Shown: positions 1 to 7,800, counted from the first letter of the stretch. The stretch is 17,243 nucleotides of DNA from DTU015 sp964406505 (GCA_964406505.1 CAYORX010000029.1:1-17243); one strand, 5' to 3'. Notes: a model not told the origin generated them from the sequence alone. Numbers and translations are program-made.

Positions 1-1
1 G

Positions 2-862
2 TTCATAACTGCAGGTATATTGTTAAGCATTATGGTTTTTCGAAATTTTCCCATCTGTTTTGTAGAAGGTGAAGGGTTAACATTTTTCAAGGTGTTATGT
101 GAATATATAATTATCGTGATCTTGCTTGCTAGTTCATACATTATACATATGCGTAAAGACTGTTTTGATCCGACAATTTTCAGAACCGTAAAATTTGCTA
201 TGATAATTACTGCAGTATCTGAATTTAGTTTTACGTTATACACTGATGTTTATGGTGTTGCAAATATGTTAGGACATTTAATAAAAATATTTTCCTATTA
301 TGTAATTTATCGAGGTGTAGTGGCTCAGGGTATTGATGAACCATTTAGATTGATAGCTGAGGAACTCAAAGAAAAAGCTTTAAGGGATGGGCTTACAGGG
401 CTTTACAATCATCAAGGCATACTTGAATTAATTGAAAATGAGTTAGAAAAGGGATCCGAATTAGGTCTGCTCATGATAGATTTAGATAACTTCAAACTTG
501 TCAATGATAATTACGGACACATGCAAGGTGATTTGATTTTAAAACAATTTGGTTCACTTTTGAAGAAAAACATCGGCGAGCAAGATGCGGCGTGTCGGTT
601 TGGTAGCGATGAATTTGTTGTACTTGTAAGCGATGCCCTGCCAAACAGGCTTGAAATGGTAAAACAGAATATTCAGGCCGCTACAGAGTCGTGGATAAAT
701 CAAACTCCTATGCTTAAAGGAGTCGGAATCAGTATTGGTATGTCGCTATCCCAAAAAGCGCAATTCCAGGGTATCGACTCGTTACTTAAATCTGCTGACA
801 AAAGTATGTATGATGTTAAACGCGATAAGAAATTTTGTGTTAATCCCGCACTAAACGTGTAA
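2..862 (+). CDS. MASE3-GGDEF signalling protein, 5' partial
   Basis: The reading frame is open to the left edge, so the N-terminus is probably missing; a TTG at 20 is the first in-frame start visible but has no convincing ribosome site. Residues below are numbered from that TTG. The first ~110 residues are hydrophobic and end in a pattern typical of the MASE3 membrane sensor domain (SEFSFTLYTDVYG, then NMLGHLIKIFSYYVIYRG). A short helix leads to a GGDEF domain starting at DGLTGLYNH, with the metal-binding IDLDNFK and NDNYGH segments. The signature is GSDEF (residues 195-199), not GGDEF, and the inhibitory RxxD position reads GEQD, so product inhibition through that site is unlikely. The family makes cyclic di-GMP at the membrane. 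Whether this variant is active or only binds GTP cannot be told from sequence. Confidence 0.9.
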   Translation, partial: FITAGILLSIMVFRNFPICFVEGEGLTFFKVLCEYIIIVILLASSYIIHMRKDCFDPTIFRTVKFAMIITAVSEFSFTLYTDVYGVANMLGHLIKIFSYYVIYRGVVAQGIDEPFRLIAEELKEKALRDGLTGLYNHQGILELIENELEKGSELGLLMIDLDNFKLVNDNYGHMQGDLILKQFGSLLKKNIGEQDAACRFGSDEFVVLVSDALPNRLEMVKQNIQAATESWINQTPMLKGVGISIGMSLSQKAQFQGIDSLLKSADKSMYDVKRDKKFCVNPALNV

Positions 863-933
863 TATATTTTCACAGAATGCATATTGATGTTTCAAGAAAT
901 AGGCACCACGTATTAAAAAACCACATCGTTCTC

Positions 934-962
934 TTGTAGCTTGACTAAACGCGGCATATAAT
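934..962 (+). promoter_or_regulatory. Putative sigma-A promoter for the 54-residue miniprotein
   Basis: TTGTAG (934-939) and a perfect TATAAT (957-962) are separated by 17 bases. The elements lie about 90 bases before the miniprotein start at 1050. Apart from this promoter I see nothing else in 863-1049. A TTGACT overlapping the spacer is too close to the -10 to serve as its -35. Confidence 0.45.
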
Positions 963-1049
963 ACGGTGACGGGAAGATACAGTCATACAGTCGAGTGTTC
1001 TGTTTTTATCTTGGTTCCCCAAAACATTTTAAGCCGCTAGGAGGGTGTA

Positions 1050-1214
1050 ATGACTCGCCGCCAGATTGCAATATATTTGATCGTAATGATCTTTATCGCT
1101 CTCGCAGGATTTGTGTTTGGTAGGGTACTTTTTAAACATGTGATTTTAAAAATCGTTAATACGAAAACTAATTCTTCATTAGTTTTCTTTCGAAGTTTAT
1201 CAAGTACATCATAA
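1050..1214 (+). CDS. Hypothetical single-pass membrane miniprotein, 54 residues
   Basis: I do not recognise this protein. An ATG at 1050 follows a good ribosome site (TAGGAGGGTG, 1038-1047) and a plausible promoter at 934-962. The product starts MTRRQ, then has one hydrophobic segment (about residues 6-28, IAIYLIVMIFIALAGFVFG), then a short basic, serine-rich tail. The positive residues at both ends of one transmembrane helix resemble many bacterial membrane miniproteins. It stands alone between the GGDEF gene and the DegV pair. An AT-rich 8-bp inverted repeat (1164-1171 with 1179-1186) lies inside the 3' half. Expression is an inference from the start signals; chance occurrence is possible. 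Confidence 0.5.
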   Translation: MTRRQIAIYLIVMIFIALAGFVFGRVLFKHVILKIVNTKTNSSLVFFRSLSSTS

Positions 1215-1266
1215 AACCCCTTAAATTATGTATGGGAATATAAGCATAGTATGTCAAGACTCACAA

Positions 1267-1296
1267 TTGACAACAGTCTGTTATTATGTTTATTGT
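1267..1296 (+). promoter_or_regulatory. Putative promoter for the first DegV gene
   Basis: A consensus TTGACA (1267-1272) is followed after 18 bases by TATTGT (1291-1296). This would place the transcript start near 1303, leaving a leader of roughly 65 bases before the GTG start at 1367. The -35 is perfect but the -10 is weak. Confidence 0.4.
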
Positions 1297-1366
1297 ATGA
1301 TGTGATTAAGATTGAGCAGCCATTTTCTGTTTGGGAGCAATAGTGGGTTACAAGGAGTGTGTAATA

Positions 1367-2218
1367 GTGAGCGATATTGCAATAGTAACAGATAGTACCA
1401 GCGATATTCCTAAAAATATTGCAAAGCAGTATGGAATTAAGGTGGTTCCACTTTCAGTTATACATAACGGAGTTGTATATCTTGACGGGGTAAATATTAC
1501 TTCCGAACAGTTTTATCCCATGCTTGAAAAATCCAAAAACCTTCCTACTAGCTCTCAGCCTTCACCAAAAGAATTTATAGAAGTTTTTAAGCCTTTGCTG
1601 GATTCCGGTAAACAAATTCTATCTCTTCATCTTTCTAAGGTATTAAGTAGTACTGTCGATTCTGCTAAAGTTGCTGCAGAACAGTTATCTTCCAGTCGCA
1701 TTCATATCATCGATACAGAATCGATTAGTTATGGAATAGCTGTACAGGCCATTGAGGCCGCGCGTTTAGCTCTAGACGGACATGCTGTGCCTAAAATTTT
1801 AGAGTGTTTATCCCGGCTAAGAAAAAGATCTGAAGTTTTGTTTAGCTTAGATACCCTTCATTATCTTCATAAAGGCGGAAGAATCGGTAGAGTTTCTTCA
1901 CTTCTTGGCAATCTGCTTAATATAAAACCTATAGTACACGTGGACAGGGGGCTTTATGTACCTATTGGAAAAGTCAGGAGCGTTAAGCAAGCTATCGTTG
2001 GTATGGTTGATTTCCTATTGGAGAAATTTGGTGACAGCGAGGTTTATGTAGGTATTGGACATGGTCAAGGACTGGATTATGCCAAAAGCCTTGTTAAAGA
2101 GGTTACTTCACGAATGAATGTAGTTAAAAAACCGGTAATGTTTGAAGTTGGACCTGTGATAGGAGTACATACAGGACCGGGCACTGTTGGTATAAATGTA
2201 CGCGCTAAAGCGTATTAA
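1367..2218 (+). CDS. DegV family (FakB-like) fatty-acid-binding protein, copy 1
   Basis: This is a 283-residue DegV-family protein. Characterised members (FakB) present an acyl chain to the kinase FakA, so that exogenous fatty acids enter phospholipid synthesis. Family hallmarks are all present: TDSTSDIP at 8-15, the TSSQPSP segment at 61-67 around the fatty-acid carboxylate, KGGRIG in the second lobe, and GPVIGVHTGPGTVG near the C-terminus (His268). A longer frame begins at TTG 1331, but the GTG at 1367 sits 9 bases after AAGGAG (1352-1357) and gives the same start as copy 2. The protein is about 70% identical (by eye, without gaps) to the next gene. No FakA-like kinase gene is in the window. 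The ligand is unknown. Confidence 0.93.
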   Translation: MSDIAIVTDSTSDIPKNIAKQYGIKVVPLSVIHNGVVYLDGVNITSEQFYPMLEKSKNLPTSSQPSPKEFIEVFKPLLDSGKQILSLHLSKVLSSTVDSAKVAAEQLSSSRIHIIDTESISYGIAVQAIEAARLALDGHAVPKILECLSRLRKRSEVLFSLDTLHYLHKGGRIGRVSSLLGNLLNIKPIVHVDRGLYVPIGKVRSVKQAIVGMVDFLLEKFGDSEVYVGIGHGQGLDYAKSLVKEVTSRMNVVKKPVMFEVGPVIGVHTGPGTVGINVRAKAY

Positions 2219-2466
2219 ACTTACTAGTTTTAACGCACATAAATTATTTAGATCGGGTTAAGGTCCGCAAATAACCGTAAAATGAATAATTGTTGCCGCT
2301 AAGTTACGTTGTGTTAAACCACTCATTTTAGGTAGACACAGTCTAAGTTATATTTTGTTAGCAACTCTTAAATGCCAATAATCTAACATCGTGCTTGTTT
2401 CGTTGTAATTGCTATGGGAAAACGATCCTTATTCTATAAGGAATTTTGTGTTAGGAGCGTGTGATT

Positions 2467-3318
2467 GTGAGTAATATTGCGGTGGTAGTTGATAGTACTA
2501 GTGACATTCCCAAAAGTTTGGCAGAACGGTTAGCGATCAAAGTAATTCCCCTTTCAGTAATACATAAAGGGATTGTTTATAAAGATGGAGTTGATCTTAC
2601 CCCAGGAGAGTTTTACCCGATGCTTGAAAAAGCAACTGTGCTTCCAACGAGTTCGCAACCTTCCCCCAAAGAATTCGTTGATATTTTTGAGCCTCTTTTA
2701 GAATCTGGTAAGCATGTTTTGTCGTTTCACCTTTCTAAAGTCTTGAGCAGCACTGTTGACTCCGCGAAAATTGCAGCCGAGCAGTTAGAACCAAAATGTA
2801 TTCATATCGTTGACACCGGTTCCATAAGCTATGGTGTAGCTGTTCAAGCCATAGAAGCTGCGCGTTTGGCGGAAAAAGGGAAGACGGCTTCTGCGATTCT
2901 TAAATCTATAGCCCGTTTAAGAAAACGGTCAGAAATTTTGTTTAGCCTAGATACCATGCATTACTTAGCCAAAGGCGGTAGGATAGGTAAGGTTTCGTCT
3001 TTACTTGGCAATCTCTTGAATATTAAGCCGATAGTACATGTGGATAATGGAGTTTATACACCTGTTGGGAAAGTAAGAAGCATGCGACAGGCACTTTCAG
3101 GGATGTTGGACTTTTTGGAGAAGAAATTCGGAAAAAGCAAGGTTTCAATAGCAGTTGGCCATGGTCAAGGGCTTAATTATGCTAAAAATCTTATGAAACT
3201 TGCTGTATCTAGACTTAATGTCGCTGAAGAACCGGTGCTATACGAAGTAGGTCCTGTAATTGGCGTACATACAGGTCCAGGCACTGTAGGAATCACGGTT
3301 AGGGCACTTGAGTATTAA
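2467..3318 (+). CDS. DegV family (FakB-like) fatty-acid-binding protein, copy 2
   Basis: This second DegV protein has exactly the length of copy 1 (283 residues) and aligns to it end to end without gaps. It keeps VDSTSDIP, TSSQPSP, KGGRIG and GVHTGPGTVG. Differences concentrate in surface helices and in the 20-25 and 137-150 regions. The frame opens at GTG 2461, but that codon is only 3 bases from TAGGAG (2452-2457); the next GTG, at 2467, has the normal 9-base spacing. The 248-base gap after copy 1 contains only a weak, widely spaced inverted repeat (2278-2285 with 2323-2330), so separate transcription is possible. In FakB families, paralogs usually divide saturated and unsaturated fatty acids; applying that here is inference. 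Confidence 0.93.
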   Translation: MSNIAVVVDSTSDIPKSLAERLAIKVIPLSVIHKGIVYKDGVDLTPGEFYPMLEKATVLPTSSQPSPKEFVDIFEPLLESGKHVLSFHLSKVLSSTVDSAKIAAEQLEPKCIHIVDTGSISYGVAVQAIEAARLAEKGKTASAILKSIARLRKRSEILFSLDTMHYLAKGGRIGKVSSLLGNLLNIKPIVHVDNGVYTPVGKVRSMRQALSGMLDFLEKKFGKSKVSIAVGHGQGLNYAKNLMKLAVSRLNVAEEPVLYEVGPVIGVHTGPGTVGITVRALEY

Positions 3319-3580
3319 GCCGTAACACCGATCATATCTACTAAACCTTGCCGCAATAACAAAAGTAGAAGGTTTTAACATCGTAATTATGGAAGAAGTT
3401 TATTATTAGTTTATTCGGTAAGGATAGACTGCATATATCGATTTGAATCTAAAGTATAGGTTAACATGTCTGCGTTACGCTAACGATTTTCAGAAAATTG
3501 CATGACTAAACAAAGATGCCAGATCTTAAGTTTAAGGAGACAAGAACCTGAAAGCTGTTCGCTTAAAGGAGGACGCATAT

Positions 3581-5791
3581 ATGGTTAAAAGTGAAAGATG
3601 CAGTAATAAACGCTTAATCACCCATACGGATATATGGCGATTCAAGTTCGTAGGTGACCCTCAAATATCGTCAGATGGTTCAAAGATTGTTTGGGTTGAA
3701 ACAATTACTAATGAAGATAAAAATACCTATGAATCAGCGATTTGGATGTCAAATAGAATTTCTCATAACCATTTCAGTAAACCTGCAAGGATTACATACG
3801 GCAAAGCCGGCTCAAAACGTGGAATTCTTGATAGAACCCCCAGATTTTCGCCTGATGGTAGAAATCTTGCCTTTATTTCTAACCGTAGTGGTAAAAGTCA
3901 TATATGGATACTTGATTTGCAAGATGCTGGCGAAGCAAGGCAGATTACGTGCGGTGCAGAGGGGGTATCTAACATAACTTGGTCGCCAGATGGAAAACAT
4001 ATAGCATTTATCTCTAGAGTGCCCGAACAAAAGGCGAAACAGATTGAAAAAGATAAACGCAGTAAAGATGTAACTGTTGTAACGAAACTTATATATAAAA
4101 TGAATGGGGTTCCCAACGTAATAGATTCGCGTCCCAAGCAGATTTTTATGATTAATATAAAAAGTCGCGAAACGAAACAGCTAACTTTTGGCCAACACAG
4201 CTGTTCTTTTCCTTCATTTTCTCCTGATGGCTCTGCCATTGCGTTTGTATCATACCGAGAAGATATCTGCGAAGTAGAGATGGTTCCAGATCTTTGGATC
4301 CTTATATTAAATAATCTTGAAATTAAAAGGTTAACATACAGTCAAGGTTCCGTCGCCGAACCGACCTATTCTCCATGTGGCCAACATATAGCGTTTTTCG
4401 GTAATCTACGTAAAAACGAAGCTGCTGCTAAAACGGAAGTGTTGGTGATTCCTGCCAAGGGCGGGGAAGTGAAAGCGTTGACTTCGGATTTCGATAGAAG
4501 TATAGGCTGCTCGGTGTCAACTGACTGCAGAATGGATTCGGGCAGATATGGTCCTTATTGGTCGCACGACGGTAAATTCATTTATTTCACTGCTACAGAC
4601 AGGGGATATACTAAAATTTTCAGGGTGTCTTTCGATAATTGTGAAGTTCATGAAATAGGCGTTGATGAAACCCGGACGCAAAACGACATAGGCTTTCAGT
4701 ATCCCACTGTGATTACATCTTTCGCCTACAAAGACTTTTCCACGCCATTTGACACAAACCATAACTCAAAGTTGGATTCTAGTATCGACAAACCTTCGGA
4801 TGAAATGTTTGCTATTATTGGAGGTTCGCCTCTTAACCCTGCAGATGTTTACGTAGCGTTTGGTGTGTCAAAACAGTGCGTTTTGCTATCGCCTAAAGCA
4901 GAAAAAGTTGCCCATTGGCAGTATCAGGTGGTATCAAAAAAACATAATTTTAGCTATTGCTACCGACTTACGCAAGTAAATCACAAGGTATTGTCACAAC
5001 TGCATGTTTTAAAACCCGAACGCCTGCTTATTGAGTCTTCGGATGGGGTAGAGATAGAGGGCTGGATGATCAAACCTATCGATTTTGAATTAGGCAAAAA
5101 GTATCCGGCTGTAGTAGAAATCCATGGTGGCCCACATTCTACCTACGGGTTGGCGTTCTTCCACGAATTCCAATTGTTAGCTGCTAACGGGTACGGTGTT
5201 TTTTATTGTAATCCGAGAGGGAGTCTTGGTTATGGTGAGTGGTTCGCACAGCAGGTAATCGGCGATCAAGGCGGCATGGATTATCAAGATATTATGTCGC
5301 TTAGAAAGTATGTTGATGACGTCGAGTGGGTCGATTCAGATAGAATTGGCGTTACCGGGGGCAGTTATGGCGGCTTTATGACTAATTGGATCGTAGGTCA
5401 TACCCACGATTTTCGTGCCGCAGTTACTCAAAGGTGCATAAGCAACTGGTATACAAAATATGGTACTAGCGATATTGGTTTTTACGGTAATAGAAAAGGC
5501 ATGGGCATGAGGGACCTTTGGGATAGCGAAAATTTTCTCATGGAAAGATCGCCTATAAGATATGCTCCAAATGTAAAGACCCCTATCTTGATAATCCATT
5601 CAGAGCAAGACTATAGGTGCCCTATGGAACAGGCTGAACAGTGGTATATTGCGCTCAAACGACTCGGTAAAACAGTGGAATTTGTGAGATTCGCCGATGA
5701 AAATCATAATCTATCCAGAACAGGTAAACCGTGGAACCGAAAATACCGTTTGGTTCATATCTTAAGGTGGTTCGAAGAGCATCTTAAGTAA
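3581..5791 (+). CDS. S9 family prolyl-oligopeptidase/acylaminoacyl-peptidase-type serine peptidase
   Basis: At 736 residues it is slightly longer than the usual 600-700. The N-terminal two-thirds is a beta-propeller built of PD40-type repeats such as PRFSPDGRNLAFIS, ITWSPDGKHIAFIS, PSFSPDGSAIAFVS and PYWSHDGKFIYFT. The C-terminal alpha/beta-hydrolase carries the oxyanion-side EIHGGPHSTYG (513-523), the nucleophile in GGSYGG (Ser595), Asp677 in SEQDYRCP and His709 in ENHNLS, so the triad is complete. No signal peptide is visible, which suggests a cytoplasmic enzyme trimming short peptides from the N-terminus. The start has an ideal AAAGGAGG (3565-3572) 8 bases upstream. It ends in two stop codons and is followed by a strong hairpin. 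Specificity within S9 (acylaminoacyl versus dipeptidyl) is not resolved by sequence. Confidence 0.95.
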   Translation: MVKSERCSNKRLITHTDIWRFKFVGDPQISSDGSKIVWVETITNEDKNTYESAIWMSNRISHNHFSKPARITYGKAGSKRGILDRTPRFSPDGRNLAFISNRSGKSHIWILDLQDAGEARQITCGAEGVSNITWSPDGKHIAFISRVPEQKAKQIEKDKRSKDVTVVTKLIYKMNGVPNVIDSRPKQIFMINIKSRETKQLTFGQHSCSFPSFSPDGSAIAFVSYREDICEVEMVPDLWILILNNLEIKRLTYSQGSVAEPTYSPCGQHIAFFGNLRKNEAAAKTEVLVIPAKGGEVKALTSDFDRSIGCSVSTDCRMDSGRYGPYWSHDGKFIYFTATDRGYTKIFRVSFDNCEVHEIGVDETRTQNDIGFQYPTVITSFAYKDFSTPFDTNHNSKLDSSIDKPSDEMFAIIGGSPLNPADVYVAFGVSKQCVLLSPKAEKVAHWQYQVVSKKHNFSYCYRLTQVNHKVLSQLHVLKPERLLIESSDGVEIEGWMIKPIDFELGKKYPAVVEIHGGPHSTYGLAFFHEFQLLAANGYGVFYCNPRGSLGYGEWFAQQVIGDQGGMDYQDIMSLRKYVDDVEWVDSDRIGVTGGSYGGFMTNWIVGHTHDFRAAVTQRCISNWYTKYGTSDIGFYGNRKGMGMRDLWDSENFLMERSPIRYAPNVKTPILIIHSEQDYRCPMEQAEQWYIALKRLGKTVEFVRFADENHNLSRTGKPWNRKYRLVHILRWFEEHLK

Positions 5792-5823
5792 TAAGATAGC
5801 CCAATTTAATTGGTCTTTCCTAA

Positions 5824-5861
5824 AAGGAAGAGGCTGCCCATTTTTACGCAGCCTCTTCCTT
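5824..5861. terminator. Bidirectional terminator between convergent S9 and Hsp20 genes
   Basis: A perfect 14-bp stem (5824-5837 with 5848-5861) encloses a 10-base loop. Arms end in AAGG/CCTT, so read from the minus strand the stem is followed by a short T run and read from the plus strand by TTGTGGTTT. It lies 32 bases after the S9 stop and 54 bases after the Hsp20 stop. A separate short dyad, CCAATTTAATTGG, precedes it at 5801-5813. Confidence 0.85.
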
Positions 5862-5915
5862 GTGGTTTGCCTATTTTGCTGAGGGCAATTTACTTTTTAA
5901 ATTTTGGTTTGGAAT

Positions 5916-6356
5916 TCAATTTATGTCGATCCTATGACCCCGTTTTGTTCGTTCGGTTTTTGGCAGTGTGATCGTTAACACACCGTTTTTGAATGAAGCT
6001 TCGACTCTAGAAGGATCTACCGTAGTGTCAAGGGAGACTGTCCGAACCATCTTTCCAAAAGATGATTCCCGTCTAACCCATGAATCTTCTTTGATTTCAT
6101 GTTTTTCAGATTTTTCAGTTGCGATGCTTAATAGATCTTCTGTACACTGAAGTTCAATCTCGTCTTTTTCAACTCCTGGTAGTTCAGCTCTAACTACAAA
6201 GTTTTCACCCTCATCTAACACATCAATGGGAAAGCCCCCGAATTGGGATCCCACTGGAACTTGTGAACCGAAGTTTCTCCATAAGTCGTTAAACAATGAG
6301 CCAAAGTTCCTTTCAAGGCGAGAAAGCTCATTAAATGGATGCCACGGTCTTATCAT
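5916..6356 (-). CDS. Hsp20/alpha-crystallin small heat-shock protein
   Basis: This 146-residue small heat-shock protein holds unfolding proteins in a refoldable state without ATP. An N-terminal region rich in Phe and Arg (about 1-40) precedes the alpha-crystallin domain (about 41-134), with GFPIDVLDEGENFVVRAELPG at the start shown by its first strand, and the hallmark GVLTITLPK near its end. The C-terminal IDI (143-145) is the I-x-I motif that docks neighbouring subunits. A frame extends 6 codons upstream to a TTG, but that TTG overlaps the ribosome site; the ATG at 6356 lies correctly after AAAGGAG (6364-6370). Its own sigma-A-like promoter is at 6429-6457. No CIRCE operator is visible, so HrcA control is not indicated. 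Confidence 0.95.
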   Translation of the reverse strand: MIRPWHPFNELSRLERNFGSLFNDLWRNFGSQVPVGSQFGGFPIDVLDEGENFVVRAELPGVEKDEIELQCTEDLLSIATEKSEKHEIKEDSWVRRESSFGKMVRTVSLDTTVDPSRVEASFKNGVLTITLPKTERTKRGHRIDIN

Positions 6357-6428
6357 AATCTTTCTCCTTTCCAATTAAGAGCGTAATTTCTTCATAAGGT
6401 TATAGTTCCCATTAACTGAATTGCATAT

Positions 6429-6457
6429 ACTATAACATTAAGGTCAAGAAAAGTCAA
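6429..6457 (-). promoter_or_regulatory. Promoter of the Hsp20 gene with repeated TTGAC
   Basis: On the minus strand TTGACT (6452-6457) and TATAGT (6429-6434) are 17 bases apart, giving a leader of about 65 bases before the ATG. TTGAC occurs three times within 23 bases around the -35 (TTTGACTTTGACTTTTC, then TTGACC), which could be overlapping -35 choices or a binding-site repeat. Confidence 0.6.
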
Positions 6458-6484
6458 AGTCAAATTAATTTTGTGAAATATAGA

Positions 6485-6637
6485 TTATGGAGATTTGTGT
6501 TGCTCAGATTTGATCGTGAAACAAGTATCATGACGGTTTTTAATTATGTCAGCATTCCTAGGCTTTTTATCGGCTGATTTTGAACTTAGCCCTACAACCA
6601 TAACAAGCATAAATAATAAAGCCAGCGATTCGTTCAA
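6485..6637 (-). CDS. Hypothetical 50-residue membrane or secreted miniprotein
   Basis: I do not recognise this protein. A TTG start at 6637 lies 7 bases after a very strong AGGAGG (minus strand, within 6644-6653). The product begins MNES, continues with a hydrophobic stretch (residues 5-18, LALLFMLVMVVGLS), then becomes basic and polar (SKSADKKPRNADIIKNRHD) to the end. This is the pattern of a single N-terminal membrane anchor or an uncleaved signal. It sits just upstream of the Hsp20 promoter on the same strand, and nothing on the other strand explains the region. No convincing promoter was found before it. The strong ribosome site is the main evidence. Confidence 0.5.
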   Translation of the reverse strand: MNESLALLFMLVMVVGLSSKSADKKPRNADIIKNRHDTCFTIKSEQHKSP

Positions 6638-6849
6638 ACAATTCCCTCCTTTTAATATTTGCACAGAATTTCTAATATATGTTACGCGCTTTCAAATAGG
6701 GATGTGTATTTGGTTGTTCGTTTGACAAGCAATCTGTAAATCTTCCAATGAATTGGATGTAATTATATTTTTGATCAATTTTACTACGTAGGCACAACAC
6801 TGATCCGGACGTTGAAAGGTCGAAGTTCCTGTCTTTTATATATCGTATT

Positions 6850-6878
6850 TTGTGATTGTTTCAAAAATATGGTATTAT
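6850..6878 (+). promoter_or_regulatory. Putative promoter for the prepilin peptidase gene
   Basis: TTGTGA (6850-6855), a 17-base spacer and TATTAT (6873-6878) lie about 55 bases before the first possible start codon. A perfect TTGACA near 6732 has no -10 at a usable distance and was not chosen. Confidence 0.4.
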
Positions 6879-6931
6879 ATGGTATAAGCTGGTAAAACAT
6901 ATTTCGAAAGTTTCCTTTTCTCTACATAATA

Positions 6932-7708
6932 ATGGAGGTGAAAAATCTGAGCTCGTACCAATTACACGATGTTTTAATGTTTGTATTAGGTTTATGGATG
7001 GGCAGACTGACTTATAGCATTGCGTTAAGTTTTGAAAGTCAAACATCATTTGATCTTAGTTCTGTCTGTTTTAGTCAACGCGCCCAAACGTTTAACAGTC
7101 TATCTGTTTTCGGCTGCTGTCCGCAAACAAAGAGATTTGGATTTCACGAAAACAAAATCGTATGGATTTCTATGCTAGTAGAAAGCATCAATGCAATAAC
7201 ATTTTTAGTTCTACAGAGGCATACGGGTTTTGGATTGATGGGTTTTCTGCATATGATAATCGTGTTTTATTTGTGTGTTTTGACGTGGGCTGACATTATA
7301 TATAAGCTATTACCTAACAAGATCCTAATCTTACAATTAGGGCTTGCCATTATACTTAAACTGATCGATTTCTATCGTTACAAGAATTTGAGGCTGTTGG
7401 TATCAGGTGCTATAGGATCTATTATAAGCTTCGGGTTTTTGTATGCGTCTGCAATTATAAAACCTGGGGCCATAGGCTGGGGAGATGTCAAATTAGCGGG
7501 TGTCATGGGGTTTTACCTCGGCTACCCAGCAGCAGTAACGGCGCTGGGTCTCGGACTTTTTACGGCAGCCATTTTTTGCGCTGTTTCGGCCTTACTAGGG
7601 TACTTAAAAATGTCAGATACTGTTCCGCTTGGTGCATTTTTATCTTTAGGCACGGTTTGTACCATCGTTTTGCGATATTTTAATGAAAATTTGTGGGTTA
7701 AACTGTAA
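6932..7708 (+). CDS. A24 family prepilin (type IV leader) peptidase, atypical
   Basis: This polytopic membrane aspartyl peptidase would cleave type IV prepilin leaders. The two catalytic aspartates are present: Asp121 in TWADIIYKLLPN, matching the D-x6-P pattern, and Asp185 in GWGDVKLAG. The rest is a series of hydrophobic segments, with GAIGSIISFGFLYA and a glycine-rich YLGYPAAVTALGLGLF helix typical of the family. The N-terminal ~90 residues occupy the place of the methyltransferase region, but the paired CxxC motifs are missing; only scattered Cys (SSVCFSQ, FGCCPQ) remain. The start is uncertain: the ATG at 6932 has no ribosome site upstream, whereas GGAGGTG lies inside the gene at 6934-6940, pointing to a CTG at 6947. 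No pilin or secretion genes are nearby. Confidence 0.85.
   Translation: MEVKNLSSYQLHDVLMFVLGLWMGRLTYSIALSFESQTSFDLSSVCFSQRAQTFNSLSVFGCCPQTKRFGFHENKIVWISMLVESINAITFLVLQRHTGFGLMGFLHMIIVFYLCVLTWADIIYKLLPNKILILQLGLAIILKLIDFYRYKNLRLLVSGAIGSIISFGFLYASAIIKPGAIGWGDVKLAGVMGFYLGYPAAVTALGLGLFTAAIFCAVSALLGYLKMSDTVPLGAFLSLGTVCTIVLRYFNENLWVKL
6934..6940 (+). promoter_or_regulatory. Ribosome binding site that argues for a CTG start at 6947
   Basis: GGAGGTG matches the 16S tail over 7 bases and its GGAGG ends 8 bases before an in-frame CTG (6947-6949). It overlaps the G of the ATG at 6932, which itself lacks a site. The CTG start would remove 5 residues. The site could also be chance. Confidence 0.4.
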
Positions 7709-7800
7709 TTATAATTCAAAAAGGTTTGAAAACCGGTTGGTAATGTGCCGGAATAGATTGGAAGGTAGTTAAGCCCAAAGCTAGAAAGGGGTTCGTTAAA

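Noticed and set aside
939..951. 13-mer GCTTGACTAAACG also present near 16869-16881
   Set aside because: One to two such shared 13-mers are expected by chance in 17 kb, and one copy lies inside the M20 coding sequence.
1164..1186. Hairpin AAAACTAA/TTAGTTTT as terminator of the GGDEF gene
   Set aside because: Lies inside the miniprotein frame, has no G-C pairs beyond one, and is followed by a mixed tail.
2278..2330. TAAAATGA/TCATTTTA inverted repeat between the DegV genes
   Set aside because: Only 8 AT-rich pairs with a 37-base loop; chance is likely.
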